IMG/VR virus record: IMGVR_UViG_3300020202_000076
Location: 1-64,000 of that record
DNA: 64,000 nucleotides
Strand: one strand, 5' to 3'
DNA from: a virus
Part shown: positions 14,380 to 23,136 of the stretch, in pieces
Layout: every line of letters begins with the position of its first letter
Numbering within the stretch: position 1 is the stretch's first letter
Program-made: the position numbers and the translations under genes
The notes under the pieces: generated by a model
The model's database searches: none
Seen by the model: the letters and a program-made list of their open reading frames with translations, nothing else
Told to the model about the DNA's origin: nothing

Positions 14380-14819
14380 CCTGTTTCCATCATCTTCGCC
14401 AGACGCTCGCACCGTGCCGGCGTCTGCTGAGCCCACGCTGAATCGCGCATCTCGCGAGCCGCATCGGTGAAGTCCATGCGCCGGATCGCGGCGAGGAACT
14501 TGACGAACTTCGACACCCCGCCCCATCCCATCTGGTAGACCATGCTCATCAGCACGATCTGCCTGACCTCGGAGAGGGATCGCCAGCCAAGCAGGTTCCG
14601 ATCAAGCGCCTCCTCCGCGTGCTTCAGCGGTTGTTCGGAGAGGTAGACCGCCTCTTCCCTGGTGAGCGGATAGACGTCGAGAGCTCGGCCGATTCCGATG
14701 GTGGGGTGTCCCTCGACGACGCTGCCCTTACGGATAGTCTTGCCCGTTGCATCGTCGTAGAGGTCGAGGCGCAGCCCCTCGTCCTTGATCAGCAGATCGA
14801 GCATCGCGGCGCGGTTCAC
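14376..14819 (-). CDS. Endolysin, T4-lysozyme-like (GH24 type)
   Basis: This 147-residue enzyme has the T4-type catalytic triad context: Glu14 in LIKDEGLRL, an Asp in LYDDATG, and Thr40 in HPTIGIGRA. It would cleave the glycan strands of peptidoglycan. No signal peptide is present, so it needs the holin to reach the wall. GTG 14819 is chosen because it overlaps the upstream stop (GTGA). Further lysozyme features are SMVYQMGWGGVSKF and WAQQTPAR. Confidence 0.85.
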   Translation of the reverse strand: MNRAAMLDLLIKDEGLRLDLYDDATGKTIRKGSVVEGHPTIGIGRALDVYPLTREEAVYLSEQPLKHAEEALDRNLLGWRSLSEVRQIVLMSMVYQMGWGGVSKFVKFLAAIRRMDFTDAAREMRDSAWAQQTPARCERLAKMMETG

Positions 14820-14995
14820 TTCAGCACCGCCTTGAGCACGGCGAGCACAGGTTCGGACGTGGCGCCCAAGGCAATGAGCACCGCGTACATCAGGTATTCG
14901 AGGCGCTTCAGGCGATCTTCCATCGCCTTGTAGCGGAGCGCGCACAGGTCGACATGCGCCGGGAGGGAGTCCCGCTCGGAGGGGGAGCCGGTCAT
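14816..14995 (-). CDS. Small membrane protein, holin-like
   Basis: This 59-residue protein has a hydrophilic helix (ALRYKAMEDRLKRLEYL) followed by a hydrophobic stretch (MYAVLIALGATSEPVLAVL). It resembles XhlA-type holin accessories. It is coupled to lysozyme by GTGA and to the next gene by TGATG-type overlap. Confidence 0.55.
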   Translation of the reverse strand: MTGSPSERDSLPAHVDLCALRYKAMEDRLKRLEYLMYAVLIALGATSEPVLAVLKAVLK

Positions 14996-15129
14996 CAGAG
15001 CCCCACCGCCCACCGGCCAGACACCACCCCCTGGAACAGGCCAGGGGACATGACGGCCGTGTCGAACATGAACTGCTTGGTGATCAGGAGGGCGACCACG
15101 AGGCAGAGGAAAAGGCAGAACCAGCGCAT
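14995..15129 (-). CDS. Tiny membrane protein
   Basis: This 44-residue protein is mostly one transmembrane helix (WFCLFLCLVVALLITKQFMF). It shares start and stop overlaps with both neighbours. Its position between secreted and holin-like proteins suggests a lysis-accessory role. Confidence 0.5.
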   Translation of the reverse strand: MRWFCLFLCLVVALLITKQFMFDTAVMSPGLFQGVVSGRWAVGL

Positions 15130-15473
15130 TACACGCCCCCCGCCGGACGGATCAGGCACTTGACCTTGGGGAAGGTCGCCGCCGGACGGCACCACCAGAA
15201 GAACTGATCCCGGCTCATGTGAAGGTCGGGGTCGCCCTCCATGAAGACCTGGCCGGTCGAGATGATCTCCCACCCGCCCCGGATCGGGCGCACGGCCGTC
15301 AGGGGCACCCGCTCACAGTCATGGATTCCGCAGCAATAGGAGAGCTTTGGGTCGTCCGCGATCCATTGCGCGTCGCCATGCGCCAGGGCCGGGGAAGCCA
15401 GAAACAAAATGAGCAAACAGACGCCAAGACTCTTTCCGACCGATCTGTTTAGACTTTCGACGGCTCGCGACAT
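15129..15473 (-). CDS. Secreted Cys-rich protein in the lysis cassette
   Basis: This 114-residue protein has a signal peptide (SLGVCLLILFLASPALA) and a mature part starting HGDAQWIADDPKLSYCCG. It contains five Cys and FFWWCRPA. The pattern is common in exported rhizobial proteins of unknown role. It heads the lysis operon, so it may act on the envelope during lysis. Confidence 0.6.
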   Translation of the reverse strand: MSRAVESLNRSVGKSLGVCLLILFLASPALAHGDAQWIADDPKLSYCCGIHDCERVPLTAVRPIRGGWEIISTGQVFMEGDPDLHMSRDQFFWWCRPAATFPKVKCLIRPAGGV

Positions 15474-15706
15474 GGACTGAATCTCCTGTCGTGGGTGGCT
15501 GTCCCTTTCGGGGGGTAGTCGCGGCCGGGGCGCGCTGCCGTGAGAAGTCGCGCGCTCCGGTCGCCGAGGCTTCGACGACTCCGTGATAGGTGCGGGGCGC
15601 CTGCAGAGAGGGGCCGCAGACGCCCCGCGTCGCGCTCAACCCGGGGTGAACGGGGAGCGCGAACCGTGCTAGGGTTAGGCAATGACCAACGGGTTCGGGA
15701 TCGGCG
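15474..15706. other. Intergenic region with a long hairpin and a tiny plus-strand ORF
   Basis: GCGGGGCG (15592-15599) pairs with CGCCCCGC (15621-15628), and CTGC/GCAG extends the stem inside. It separates the virion genes from the lysis operon. On the plus strand, 15682-15750 encodes a 22-residue hydrophobic peptide (GIGVIATLIGVILLW) with only a weak ribosome binding site. It overlaps the end of the polyvalent-protein gene. Confidence 0.35.
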
Positions 15707-18700
15707 TCATCGCGACGCTGATCGGAGTGATCCTTCTCTGGATGTCTTGAGGCGCGTGTAGCCCTGCTGGGCAATCGCGCTCATCCGATCCGTCAGTTGA
15801 TCGATCTCGGAACGCTTCTTCGCCCCGTCCATCTTCGTATCGGCCTGGATCTGCCTGATCCTCTGTCGGATCTGCGCGATCTGGTCGGAGGTCCGGTCAG
15901 CCATCCGCGCCTGCTGGAGAATGCCTGGGTTATCCTTCGCCAACTCCCTGGCTTCTTCCGTGCGGCCGAGCTTCTGCAGGGAGCGGACAGAACCGGCGAT
16001 CTGCCGGATCTCGGTTTGCAGGTCGTAGAAGTCGGTCATGTACTGAGACGAGCGCCCGGAGGCCTGGCGCATGAAGCGGCCGATGACCGGCGTGTCTTCG
16101 ATCCGCCGCGCCGCCCGCTCCCCGGGAGTCACCGCGTCATGCACGACGTTCGAGGCGCCCATCAGGTAGGTGGCGAGGGTGCCGAAATACCCCCGAAGGG
16201 CAGCGTCCACACGGACGGGCGAGACGACTTCAGGCGCGAGGGCACCGAGAGACTTGGCAAGCCCGCTGGTCTGGTCGCTGACCCGTTCTCCCGGGCGGAG
16301 GTTGCGCATCGCCTCGGTCTCGATGGTCTGGCCGGTGAAGCCGACCTTGTTCATCGCCTGCTCCAGGATGGGTTTGACGAGCTGCGGGGTGGGATCGAGG
16401 CTCAACTGATCGGCGAAGACGCGGAGCATTCGCTTCCTCAGTCTCTGGCTGTCGTCCTGGCCCAAGGCCCAGCGGGTCAGTCGTTCCGGGACGGTGGAGA
16501 AGACCGCACCGACCTCGAAGGGCTTGGGGAACTTGAACCAGGTGTCGCCGATTTTGATGTGATAGTTGTTGTCCTTCTCCTGGTCCGGGATCTTCTCGTA
16601 ATCCGGATCGCCCATGTTCGATAGCATCAGGGCGAGAGACGCGCCCATGATGAGGGAGCCGCGGAAGAGGAAAGACCGAGGCGTTTCGTTCGCCGAGCGG
16701 CCGAGCTTGTAGAGACCCTGAAGCCTGGCATTGAGGAACGGCACCACGGCGGTCAGGTAGCGCAGCGCGGTCATGTCGCCGCGCATCGAGAAGTCCATCA
16801 GGTCCATCGCCTGATACGCCGCCTCCGCCGGGCTCGCCCCTTCCTTGATCAGACGATCGTAGAGAGCCAGCCGGTTGGCGTTGTCCGAGGCCTTGCCGAC
16901 GGCCTCCCACTTTTCCCACCAGCTCCTGAGCGCATTCCGTGCGGCCTTGCCTTCGTCGAGGCGGTTCAGCTCACGGGCTTTGCCGATCGGATCGGTGCCG
17001 TAGAACCCCACCGCATCCGCGCCGCCTTCCCTCAAGGCCTGTGCGGAAGTCGAATCCTTGAGGGAGTCGACGAAGCCCTTCGCGGCTTTCCAAGGGTTGG
17101 TCCGACCTCCGGTAACGACCCAGGACGCGAGAGAGTCGCGCATCGCGTTGGCGAGCATGAAGTCGGGGAAGACCGTGACCGTGCGGGTGAGGAGATTCTT
17201 CGCTCCGCCGAAGATCTTCATCATCCCGTCGTTGAAGCCCGGCCAGTGAATGGCGGTCATCGAGCGAAGGAAGAACGGATCGTTCGCCGTGAAGGAAACC
17301 GGCTTGCCGTCATACATCACGGTAAACCCCGAACGGTCCTTGGACGGACGGGTCTTCAGGATGTCGGCGTAGCCCTTCTTGTCGGCGTCGGGAACATCCG
17401 AAGGCACGTCAGGCTCGGCATCGACCACGCCCCGGCGATCGAGAGCCCCGACCTTGACCCCGAGTTCGGCCGCCGACTGTGCGGCCATGTTCTTCATCGA
17501 GGCGTCGACCAGGTGAGAGACGTTCCTCACCATGTTCATCATCAGGTCGTTGATCTGCTCCTCGCCGCCTTCGAGCTTCTTGATCCCCGCGCGTTGACCG
17601 GCAAGACCCCTCTTCCCCCGTGGGGTGACTTCCTCGCCTTCGAGGATGCGGAAGAACGGGACGTAATCGTCCTTCTCGAAAACCGCCCGCGCGTCTTTCG
17701 AGACCAATCCCGATTGCTCCGCCATGTCGAGGACAGCGGAATTGAAACGCGCCCATTTGCGCTGAACCTCGCGGAACTCCGGGTACTGCTCGCCAAGCTT
17801 CAGCAGCTCGTCGATGTCGCTTTGCGAGAGGAGGCTTTCCCTGCCTTCCTGGATCAGGCGCTTCGACCGATTGGCGATGGCCCAGCCCTGCCAGAGACGG
17901 AGCAGACCTTTCTTCGCCAGGGGCTCGAAGATCGCGTTGAACCCGCCCTCGAACCCCTCCCGCTTCTGCCAGCGCCCGTCCTTCCACTGGACCATGCCGC
18001 TGGTCATCAGGGTGTGGATGACACCTCCGGAGTTGAGCATCCGCGCTCGTTTGTAGGCCGAGACCTCGGCGGAAAGCAGCTTCCCTTGGTTGAGGGATTT
18101 CTCGGCCTCGGCAATCGCGTCGTACTGATCGAACACGCCCTGGCGGAACTCGCGGCCGATATTCTCCTTCCAGTGCGCGAAGAACTCGCGGAGCTTCTGG
18201 CCGAAGGGCTTGTCGGTCGAGCCCATGATGCGCGAGATGATCTCTTCCTGCTGAGACGAGCCTTTCTTCTGCTCGGCCCGCTGGAAGAGAGAGCCGCGCG
18301 CCTGATCCATCTGCGCCGGGGTGACGCTGACGTTGCGCTCGGCATTGAGCGTGTCGGACCACCGCTCCTGGGCACGCTGGAACTTAGCCGTTACCTTCAC
18401 CAGCTTGTCGTCGAAGATGACGTAGTTGCGGGGGCCGTCGCCCTTGTCGCGGCTCGATCCGTCGAGGTAGCGGATGCCGGGGATGCCGGCTTTTGCCAGC
18501 CATTCCGACGCCGCTTTTGGCGAGCGACCAATTCCCAGTTCGTCACCGAGCCAGCCGGTCAGCTCACGGTATATCATCCGGCCTTCGGCCGACTGCATTG
18601 CGCGATGGGGCATATTGGCGCCAGCGAACGCAGCCCGCAGACGGTCACCGACCTTGTCGGACTGCGGACCATCCCAATCCAGATACTCATCCTCGGCGGG

Positions 18701-21700
18701 CGCAAGATCGACCTGATAAAGGCGTCCTTTCTTGCCGGCGCGCTCTTCCATGAGCCGGTCGTACTCAGCCTTCACTTCGTAGCCGCGCGGGTCGTTGAAT
18801 TTGCCATATTCGCCCGCCCTGTACTTATCCATCTCGCGCGAAAGATCCGTCAGGCGCTTGTTGACCGCGGCGAGGTATGCGTCGTCGCTCACGTTGTCGC
18901 GATAGTATTCAGCGACCTTCTTGTTGCCGGCGAAGTACAGCCCCCAGCCATACGCTTGGTTGCCCTCCCCTGAGCCGATCTTGTGCAGAGAGAACTCTTC
19001 GAAGTCGTGCGGCGAGCCATGCCATGCTGCGTGCATCGAAGAGTCCGAGCGGCCAGAGCGTCCTTGCTCTCTTGATCCGATCTCGCCGGAGCCGACGGCC
19101 TCCATCACGTCCTGCCACGACTTGAAGCCGTTGCCCTGCATCCAGTTCTTCACACGCGAGAGGAACTGCGCGATGCGATCGAACAGCCGACGGATGCCCG
19201 GCGCGACCTTGAGGTCGCCGACCGAATAAGCGGCGCGGGCCTCGGCAATCGCTTCCTCGATCTGCTGCTCGCGGGAAAGGTCGGAATAGCGCTCACCGAT
19301 ATTGTATTTCTGCATCCACCCACGGGCGGCAGCCTTGAGTATGTTCCACTCCTCCTGGGTGAAGAGGCCGGACTGCTTGAAGAAGTGGACGATCTCGTGG
19401 TTGAGCGTCTTGATCAGGTCCCGGGTCCCGCGGGACTTGCCGTCCTGGTCCTGCATCGCCAGCGAGACGATGCTCTCCAGCGAGCGCTCGTTGTAGGCCC
19501 CGAGGACGGCGCCCCTGTTCTCTCCGGTCCCGCCGGTCAGCTTGTCGGCGACGTTGACCGCAAGCTTCTTGTTCGGCGCCATCTGGCGCGCGATCTCGAC
19601 CATGGCTTCAGCGGCCTGGGAGCGCTTCGCCGTCCATTCGGGGCTTACGCGGTATTCCGCCTTGAGGTCGGGCGCGACCTGCCAGGAGACGGTTTCGCCT
19701 TCGGTCTTTGATGGGGTGTCGGCGCGACGCTCGGAGGTGGGGTTGTCGAAATTCGACCCAACCTCTATATTCAAATCGTCGCCGGGACGGCTCTCCAATG
19801 CGTTCGGGGCTGTTCTCTCGAAAGAGGACCCTCCCTCTGGGATCTCTGAATCCCTCGGCCCGGCGACCGCATCCCTGTCTTTGTTGAGTGCGTAGTGAAA
19901 GGTGCCGTCACGCATCTCGCGAACGGTCATGATCAAATCGCGCCTTTGGCCTCCAACGTCGGCCGACGCCTTGAGTTTGTGCCACACCTTGACATCGCTA
20001 CGGGGGTCGGCCTCCGGCTCGCTGCTGATTTTCTTCCCGCGCTCAAGCAATTGCGGAAGGGCCGGAATTGCGCGAAGCAGGTCTTCGCCCGCCCCGAAAA
20101 TCGTCTTCTTTTTTCCCTTCTTGTCGAACGAGATGGGCTTACCGAGGTCGGCGTTATTGACCGAGCGACCCTGGAGATTGTCCTCAAAATATCGGGTGGC
20201 CGCGTCGCGAAGGGAGCGAATGTCCGCGTGCTCCCCGAGCTCGGCCCCGGTCAGGCTGATCGGTTCGGCCTCGGCGCTAACTCCCGGCGGCGTGGCCCGA
20301 TCTTGGTTGGCGGGAGAAACGGGCGCGGCCGGAGCCACGGGCGCCGGGGCCTGCGGATTCGCCGCCCTCACCCATGCCTTGCCCTTCTGCTCGATCAATC
20401 CCTGTTGAGCGAGGGAGGCTTTGACCTGATCGAGGTTCGCCTCTTTCCCCGCGGCCTGGGCGATGTAGCGGTTTGTGACGGGCTTGCCGGGTTCGAGCTG
20501 AGCGACCGCTGCCGCAACCGGATCAGGCGCCGCAGATGGCGCGTCGAGATCGGAGACCAAAGCGCGCAGGCGCTCGGTGATGGCGCCCATGTCGTCTTGC
20601 GCGGGAAGCGCGGGCGGGGGCGCGGCCGGCATCTCGACGGGAGCGGCACTCGGATCGGGCGCAACCGGGGCGGCCGAAAGGTCGGGCATCTGAGTGCCGG
20701 ACTTATCGGGCATGGGAATGGGAGTTTCGGCCGGCTCGACCGGAGGGGCCGAGATCGGGGCGGGCTGAGGCGCGACGGCCGCGTGGGCCCGCTCGACGAG
20801 CTCGTCCGCGGGGACAAGCGGCGCCTGCCCTGGTTCCGCGCCAGGGACCGACGGTTGCTGGCGCGAGGAACCGACTGCCGTCTCGACAACGCCCGTGGGG
20901 ATCTCGGCGATGGCTTCGAGCGCGACTTCGCCGGGGCGCTTGATCTGGCCTTCGGAAACGAGCTGAGCGCCCGCCTCGCCGGCAGCCCCGCCCGTGGCCT
21001 GCATTCCCGCCTCGCCAGCGGCGCGCCCGACAAAGCGCGCGGTGGATTTCGGGCCGCCCGCCATGCGCAGGATCTTGCCGGCGAAACCAGCGGTGAGGCC
21101 GTCGAACAGACCGACCGGGACGCCGCGCTTGACCGCGTGCTCCCGCGCCTTCGCCATCATCTCGGGATCGGAAAGCCCGGAGGTGACGGATTGCGCATCG
21201 TCGAGCTTGATCCCCGCCTCGCGCAGCGCATCGAGGACGGAGGAGGCGTATTCCGTGGCGCCGGAGGTCACGCCGGCCGCGGCGCCGAAAGCGAGGGGAC
21301 CGCCGAGGGCAGCAGGGAGAGCCGCGGCCATTCCCGGACCCGCCTGCCCGATGGACTCGCCCATGATCGAGAACAGAGCGCCGGGGGATTTGATCAGGCC
21401 GCCGAGGAAGTCGGAGACCGACTGCGCCTCGGACATCTGGCGCATGGCTTCCTGTGTTTCAGGAGGGGCCGGGATGGACTGCTGATAGCGTTCCTGCTCG
21501 GCGATGGTCTGCGCCGCACTCTCCGGCGCCATAACACCGAGGTCGGCAGCGACACCCGCGGCCCCTTGCTTGAAGCGCGAGAAACCGCGGCGGCCGGAGG
21601 CGAAGAACGGAGAGGAGGTCTCGACCGGAGGCGGGGGCCGGATATCCGAAGTGAGATCGTCGAGCAGGCCGGAGAGCGACGGAGCAGCCTTGGGAACGGG

Positions 21701-21763
21701 CGCGCCTCCGCCGGACACCGGCATCGGGCCGATATCCTGGAGGAGGTCGCTGAACAGGTTCAC
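15707..21763 (-). CDS. 2018-residue polyvalent virion protein with metallopeptidase-like and ART-like domains
   Basis: This very large chain looks like an injected polyvalent phage protein. The N-terminal third is Ala/Pro-rich linker with hydrophobic helices (about 120-290). Around 410-470 lies a winged-helix-like segment. LKTLNHEIVHFF (His789-Glu-x-x-His793) is a zinc peptidase motif. At about 915-1120, HGSPHDFEEFS, YGWGLYFA and GIPGIRYLDG with NYVIFDD match ADP-ribosyltransferase modules of polyvalent proteins. The last third is helical and matches LPD38-like associated domains (FPDFMLANAMRDSLASWVV). It would enter the host with the DNA and act early. Confidence 0.8.
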   Translation of the reverse strand: MNLFSDLLQDIGPMPVSGGGAPVPKAAPSLSGLLDDLTSDIRPPPPVETSSPFFASGRRGFSRFKQGAAGVAADLGVMAPESAAQTIAEQERYQQSIPAPPETQEAMRQMSEAQSVSDFLGGLIKSPGALFSIMGESIGQAGPGMAAALPAALGGPLAFGAAAGVTSGATEYASSVLDALREAGIKLDDAQSVTSGLSDPEMMAKAREHAVKRGVPVGLFDGLTAGFAGKILRMAGGPKSTARFVGRAAGEAGMQATGGAAGEAGAQLVSEGQIKRPGEVALEAIAEIPTGVVETAVGSSRQQPSVPGAEPGQAPLVPADELVERAHAAVAPQPAPISAPPVEPAETPIPMPDKSGTQMPDLSAAPVAPDPSAAPVEMPAAPPPALPAQDDMGAITERLRALVSDLDAPSAAPDPVAAAVAQLEPGKPVTNRYIAQAAGKEANLDQVKASLAQQGLIEQKGKAWVRAANPQAPAPVAPAAPVSPANQDRATPPGVSAEAEPISLTGAELGEHADIRSLRDAATRYFEDNLQGRSVNNADLGKPISFDKKGKKKTIFGAGEDLLRAIPALPQLLERGKKISSEPEADPRSDVKVWHKLKASADVGGQRRDLIMTVREMRDGTFHYALNKDRDAVAGPRDSEIPEGGSSFERTAPNALESRPGDDLNIEVGSNFDNPTSERRADTPSKTEGETVSWQVAPDLKAEYRVSPEWTAKRSQAAEAMVEIARQMAPNKKLAVNVADKLTGGTGENRGAVLGAYNERSLESIVSLAMQDQDGKSRGTRDLIKTLNHEIVHFFKQSGLFTQEEWNILKAAARGWMQKYNIGERYSDLSREQQIEEAIAEARAAYSVGDLKVAPGIRRLFDRIAQFLSRVKNWMQGNGFKSWQDVMEAVGSGEIGSREQGRSGRSDSSMHAAWHGSPHDFEEFSLHKIGSGEGNQAYGWGLYFAGNKKVAEYYRDNVSDDAYLAAVNKRLTDLSREMDKYRAGEYGKFNDPRGYEVKAEYDRLMEERAGKKGRLYQVDLAPAEDEYLDWDGPQSDKVGDRLRAAFAGANMPHRAMQSAEGRMIYRELTGWLGDELGIGRSPKAASEWLAKAGIPGIRYLDGSSRDKGDGPRNYVIFDDKLVKVTAKFQRAQERWSDTLNAERNVSVTPAQMDQARGSLFQRAEQKKGSSQQEEIISRIMGSTDKPFGQKLREFFAHWKENIGREFRQGVFDQYDAIAEAEKSLNQGKLLSAEVSAYKRARMLNSGGVIHTLMTSGMVQWKDGRWQKREGFEGGFNAIFEPLAKKGLLRLWQGWAIANRSKRLIQEGRESLLSQSDIDELLKLGEQYPEFREVQRKWARFNSAVLDMAEQSGLVSKDARAVFEKDDYVPFFRILEGEEVTPRGKRGLAGQRAGIKKLEGGEEQINDLMMNMVRNVSHLVDASMKNMAAQSAAELGVKVGALDRRGVVDAEPDVPSDVPDADKKGYADILKTRPSKDRSGFTVMYDGKPVSFTANDPFFLRSMTAIHWPGFNDGMMKIFGGAKNLLTRTVTVFPDFMLANAMRDSLASWVVTGGRTNPWKAAKGFVDSLKDSTSAQALREGGADAVGFYGTDPIGKARELNRLDEGKAARNALRSWWEKWEAVGKASDNANRLALYDRLIKEGASPAEAAYQAMDLMDFSMRGDMTALRYLTAVVPFLNARLQGLYKLGRSANETPRSFLFRGSLIMGASLALMLSNMGDPDYEKIPDQEKDNNYHIKIGDTWFKFPKPFEVGAVFSTVPERLTRWALGQDDSQRLRKRMLRVFADQLSLDPTPQLVKPILEQAMNKVGFTGQTIETEAMRNLRPGERVSDQTSGLAKSLGALAPEVVSPVRVDAALRGYFGTLATYLMGASNVVHDAVTPGERAARRIEDTPVIGRFMRQASGRSSQYMTDFYDLQTEIRQIAGSVRSLQKLGRTEEARELAKDNPGILQQARMADRTSDQIAQIRQRIRQIQADTKMDGAKKRSEIDQLTDRMSAIAQQGYTRLKTSREGSLRSASR

Positions 21764-23136
21764 TTCATCGCCTCGTCGACACGCTTTTTGGCTTCGCCGA
21801 TGCGGCGTTCTTTTTCTTCGGGAGAAAGAGGCGACGCCTTGATCTGGTCGATCGCCTCGCCGAGCTGGCGATAAAGAGCCGTGCGTCCCACCCGGGTCTT
21901 CGGGCCGAAGATGTCCAGGATCTCGCCTTCGACCTTGCGGCGCATCTCCGGAGTCTCGGGAACGCTGCCTTTCTCGGTCAGAGCCTCCAGGCGCTCGCGG
22001 AAATGCTTGGCGGCATCCTCGTCCACCCGCCTTTGATCCTGCTCGCTGCGCCGCTGGCCTTCGGCGTGGCGGTCTTCCCTTCGACCGCTTTCGATCATGG
22101 CCGTAAGCGCGCGCTGCGAGGCCTGATTGCCCTGCTGCGCTTCGAGGGAGAGCTTGCGGAACTCCAGGAGATCGCGCTGCGCCTCGGCCCTGGCCTCGCG
22201 GTTGAGCTGATTGTCCTTCGCCCGCTGCTCGAGCTGGAGAAGGAAATCCTTGCCCTTGAGATCGAGGCCCTTCTGTTCGAGGTCGAGCCGTCGATCGCCC
22301 TGCGCAAGCTGGCGCTCTTCGCGCTTGTCGAGGTTGTCGTTGCGCCTGCGCTGCTCATGCAGTTGCATCGCCGCCAATCCGCCCTCGCCGATCGCGCCGC
22401 CGAAGGTAGCGCCGGGTTTGCCGCCGGCAGCCATGGTGGCGAGACCCATGGTCAGGAGCGATTGCGGCAGGTTTGGGAACCTCTGCATCAGCCCGGCAAG
22501 CGCCCCTTGATCTGCGCCATTGCCGCCGTTTGCCGCAGGTGAGCCCTGCGTCATGGCGATGCCGCGCTGCCCTTCGAGATCGGGGGATTGGGGAATGACC
22601 GGCGGAGAGTTCGGCGGCATGCCGTTCTCCATCGCCGAGAGCGACGGCATCGAGCCGCCGAGCATAGGGTTCGGCGGAGTCGGTTTCGGCGGAGGGGCGG
22701 GCGGCGCTCCGATCAACGCTTGGAGCGCCGGCGGAAGCGCGTTTCGGCGCACGCCCCCTCTCTGACCTTCGAGGTCGGGAGATATGGACGTTTCGGCCGG
22801 GAGCGCCATGCCCCGTTGGCCCTCAAGGTCGATGGGGGCTGTCGAGGGAACTTCGCCCGTCGGCATCAGATGCTGAAGGACCGAGCCAACGACGCCGCGG
22901 CCGGGAGCCATCGGGAACTCGCCTCGCATGACCTGCGCCGCGGCACCGGGCTTGTATCCTTCAGGGACCGGATTGGGCTTCAGCAGAGGCGCGCGCTGCG
23001 ATGCGACAGGCGACTGCGCCACGGGGGACGGCATTCTCGCGCGCCAGTCCTCCGCGTATTCTTCCCCATAGGGGGCGTAGGAGGTCGGGGGCTGGTTGAT
23101 CTGCGCCAGCCGGCGGAGAAGCTGGATCGTGTCCAT
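21760..23136 (-). CDS. Internal virion protein with DLEGQRG repeats
   Basis: This 458-residue protein has a Pro-rich first half containing three copies of a P/I-D-L-E-G-Q-R-G box (about residues 105, 120 and 190). A short hydrophobic stretch follows (LLTMGLATMAAGG). The second half is a long charged helix (LDLEQKGLDLKGKDFLLQLEQRAKD). It ends in ATGA overlap with the polyvalent gene. The layout suits an internal or ejection protein. Confidence 0.55.
   Translation of the reverse strand: MDTIQLLRRLAQINQPPTSYAPYGEEYAEDWRARMPSPVAQSPVASQRAPLLKPNPVPEGYKPGAAAQVMRGEFPMAPGRGVVGSVLQHLMPTGEVPSTAPIDLEGQRGMALPAETSISPDLEGQRGGVRRNALPPALQALIGAPPAPPPKPTPPNPMLGGSMPSLSAMENGMPPNSPPVIPQSPDLEGQRGIAMTQGSPAANGGNGADQGALAGLMQRFPNLPQSLLTMGLATMAAGGKPGATFGGAIGEGGLAAMQLHEQRRRNDNLDKREERQLAQGDRRLDLEQKGLDLKGKDFLLQLEQRAKDNQLNREARAEAQRDLLEFRKLSLEAQQGNQASQRALTAMIESGRREDRHAEGQRRSEQDQRRVDEDAAKHFRERLEALTEKGSVPETPEMRRKVEGEILDIFGPKTRVGRTALYRQLGEAIDQIKASPLSPEEKERRIGEAKKRVDEAMK

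Noticed and set aside
15797-22542. Long plus-strand open frames opposite the virion genes (for example 17246-18973 and 19895-21874)
   Set aside because: They are antisense shadows of the high-GC polyvalent and internal protein genes, with low-complexity composition and no recognisable domains.
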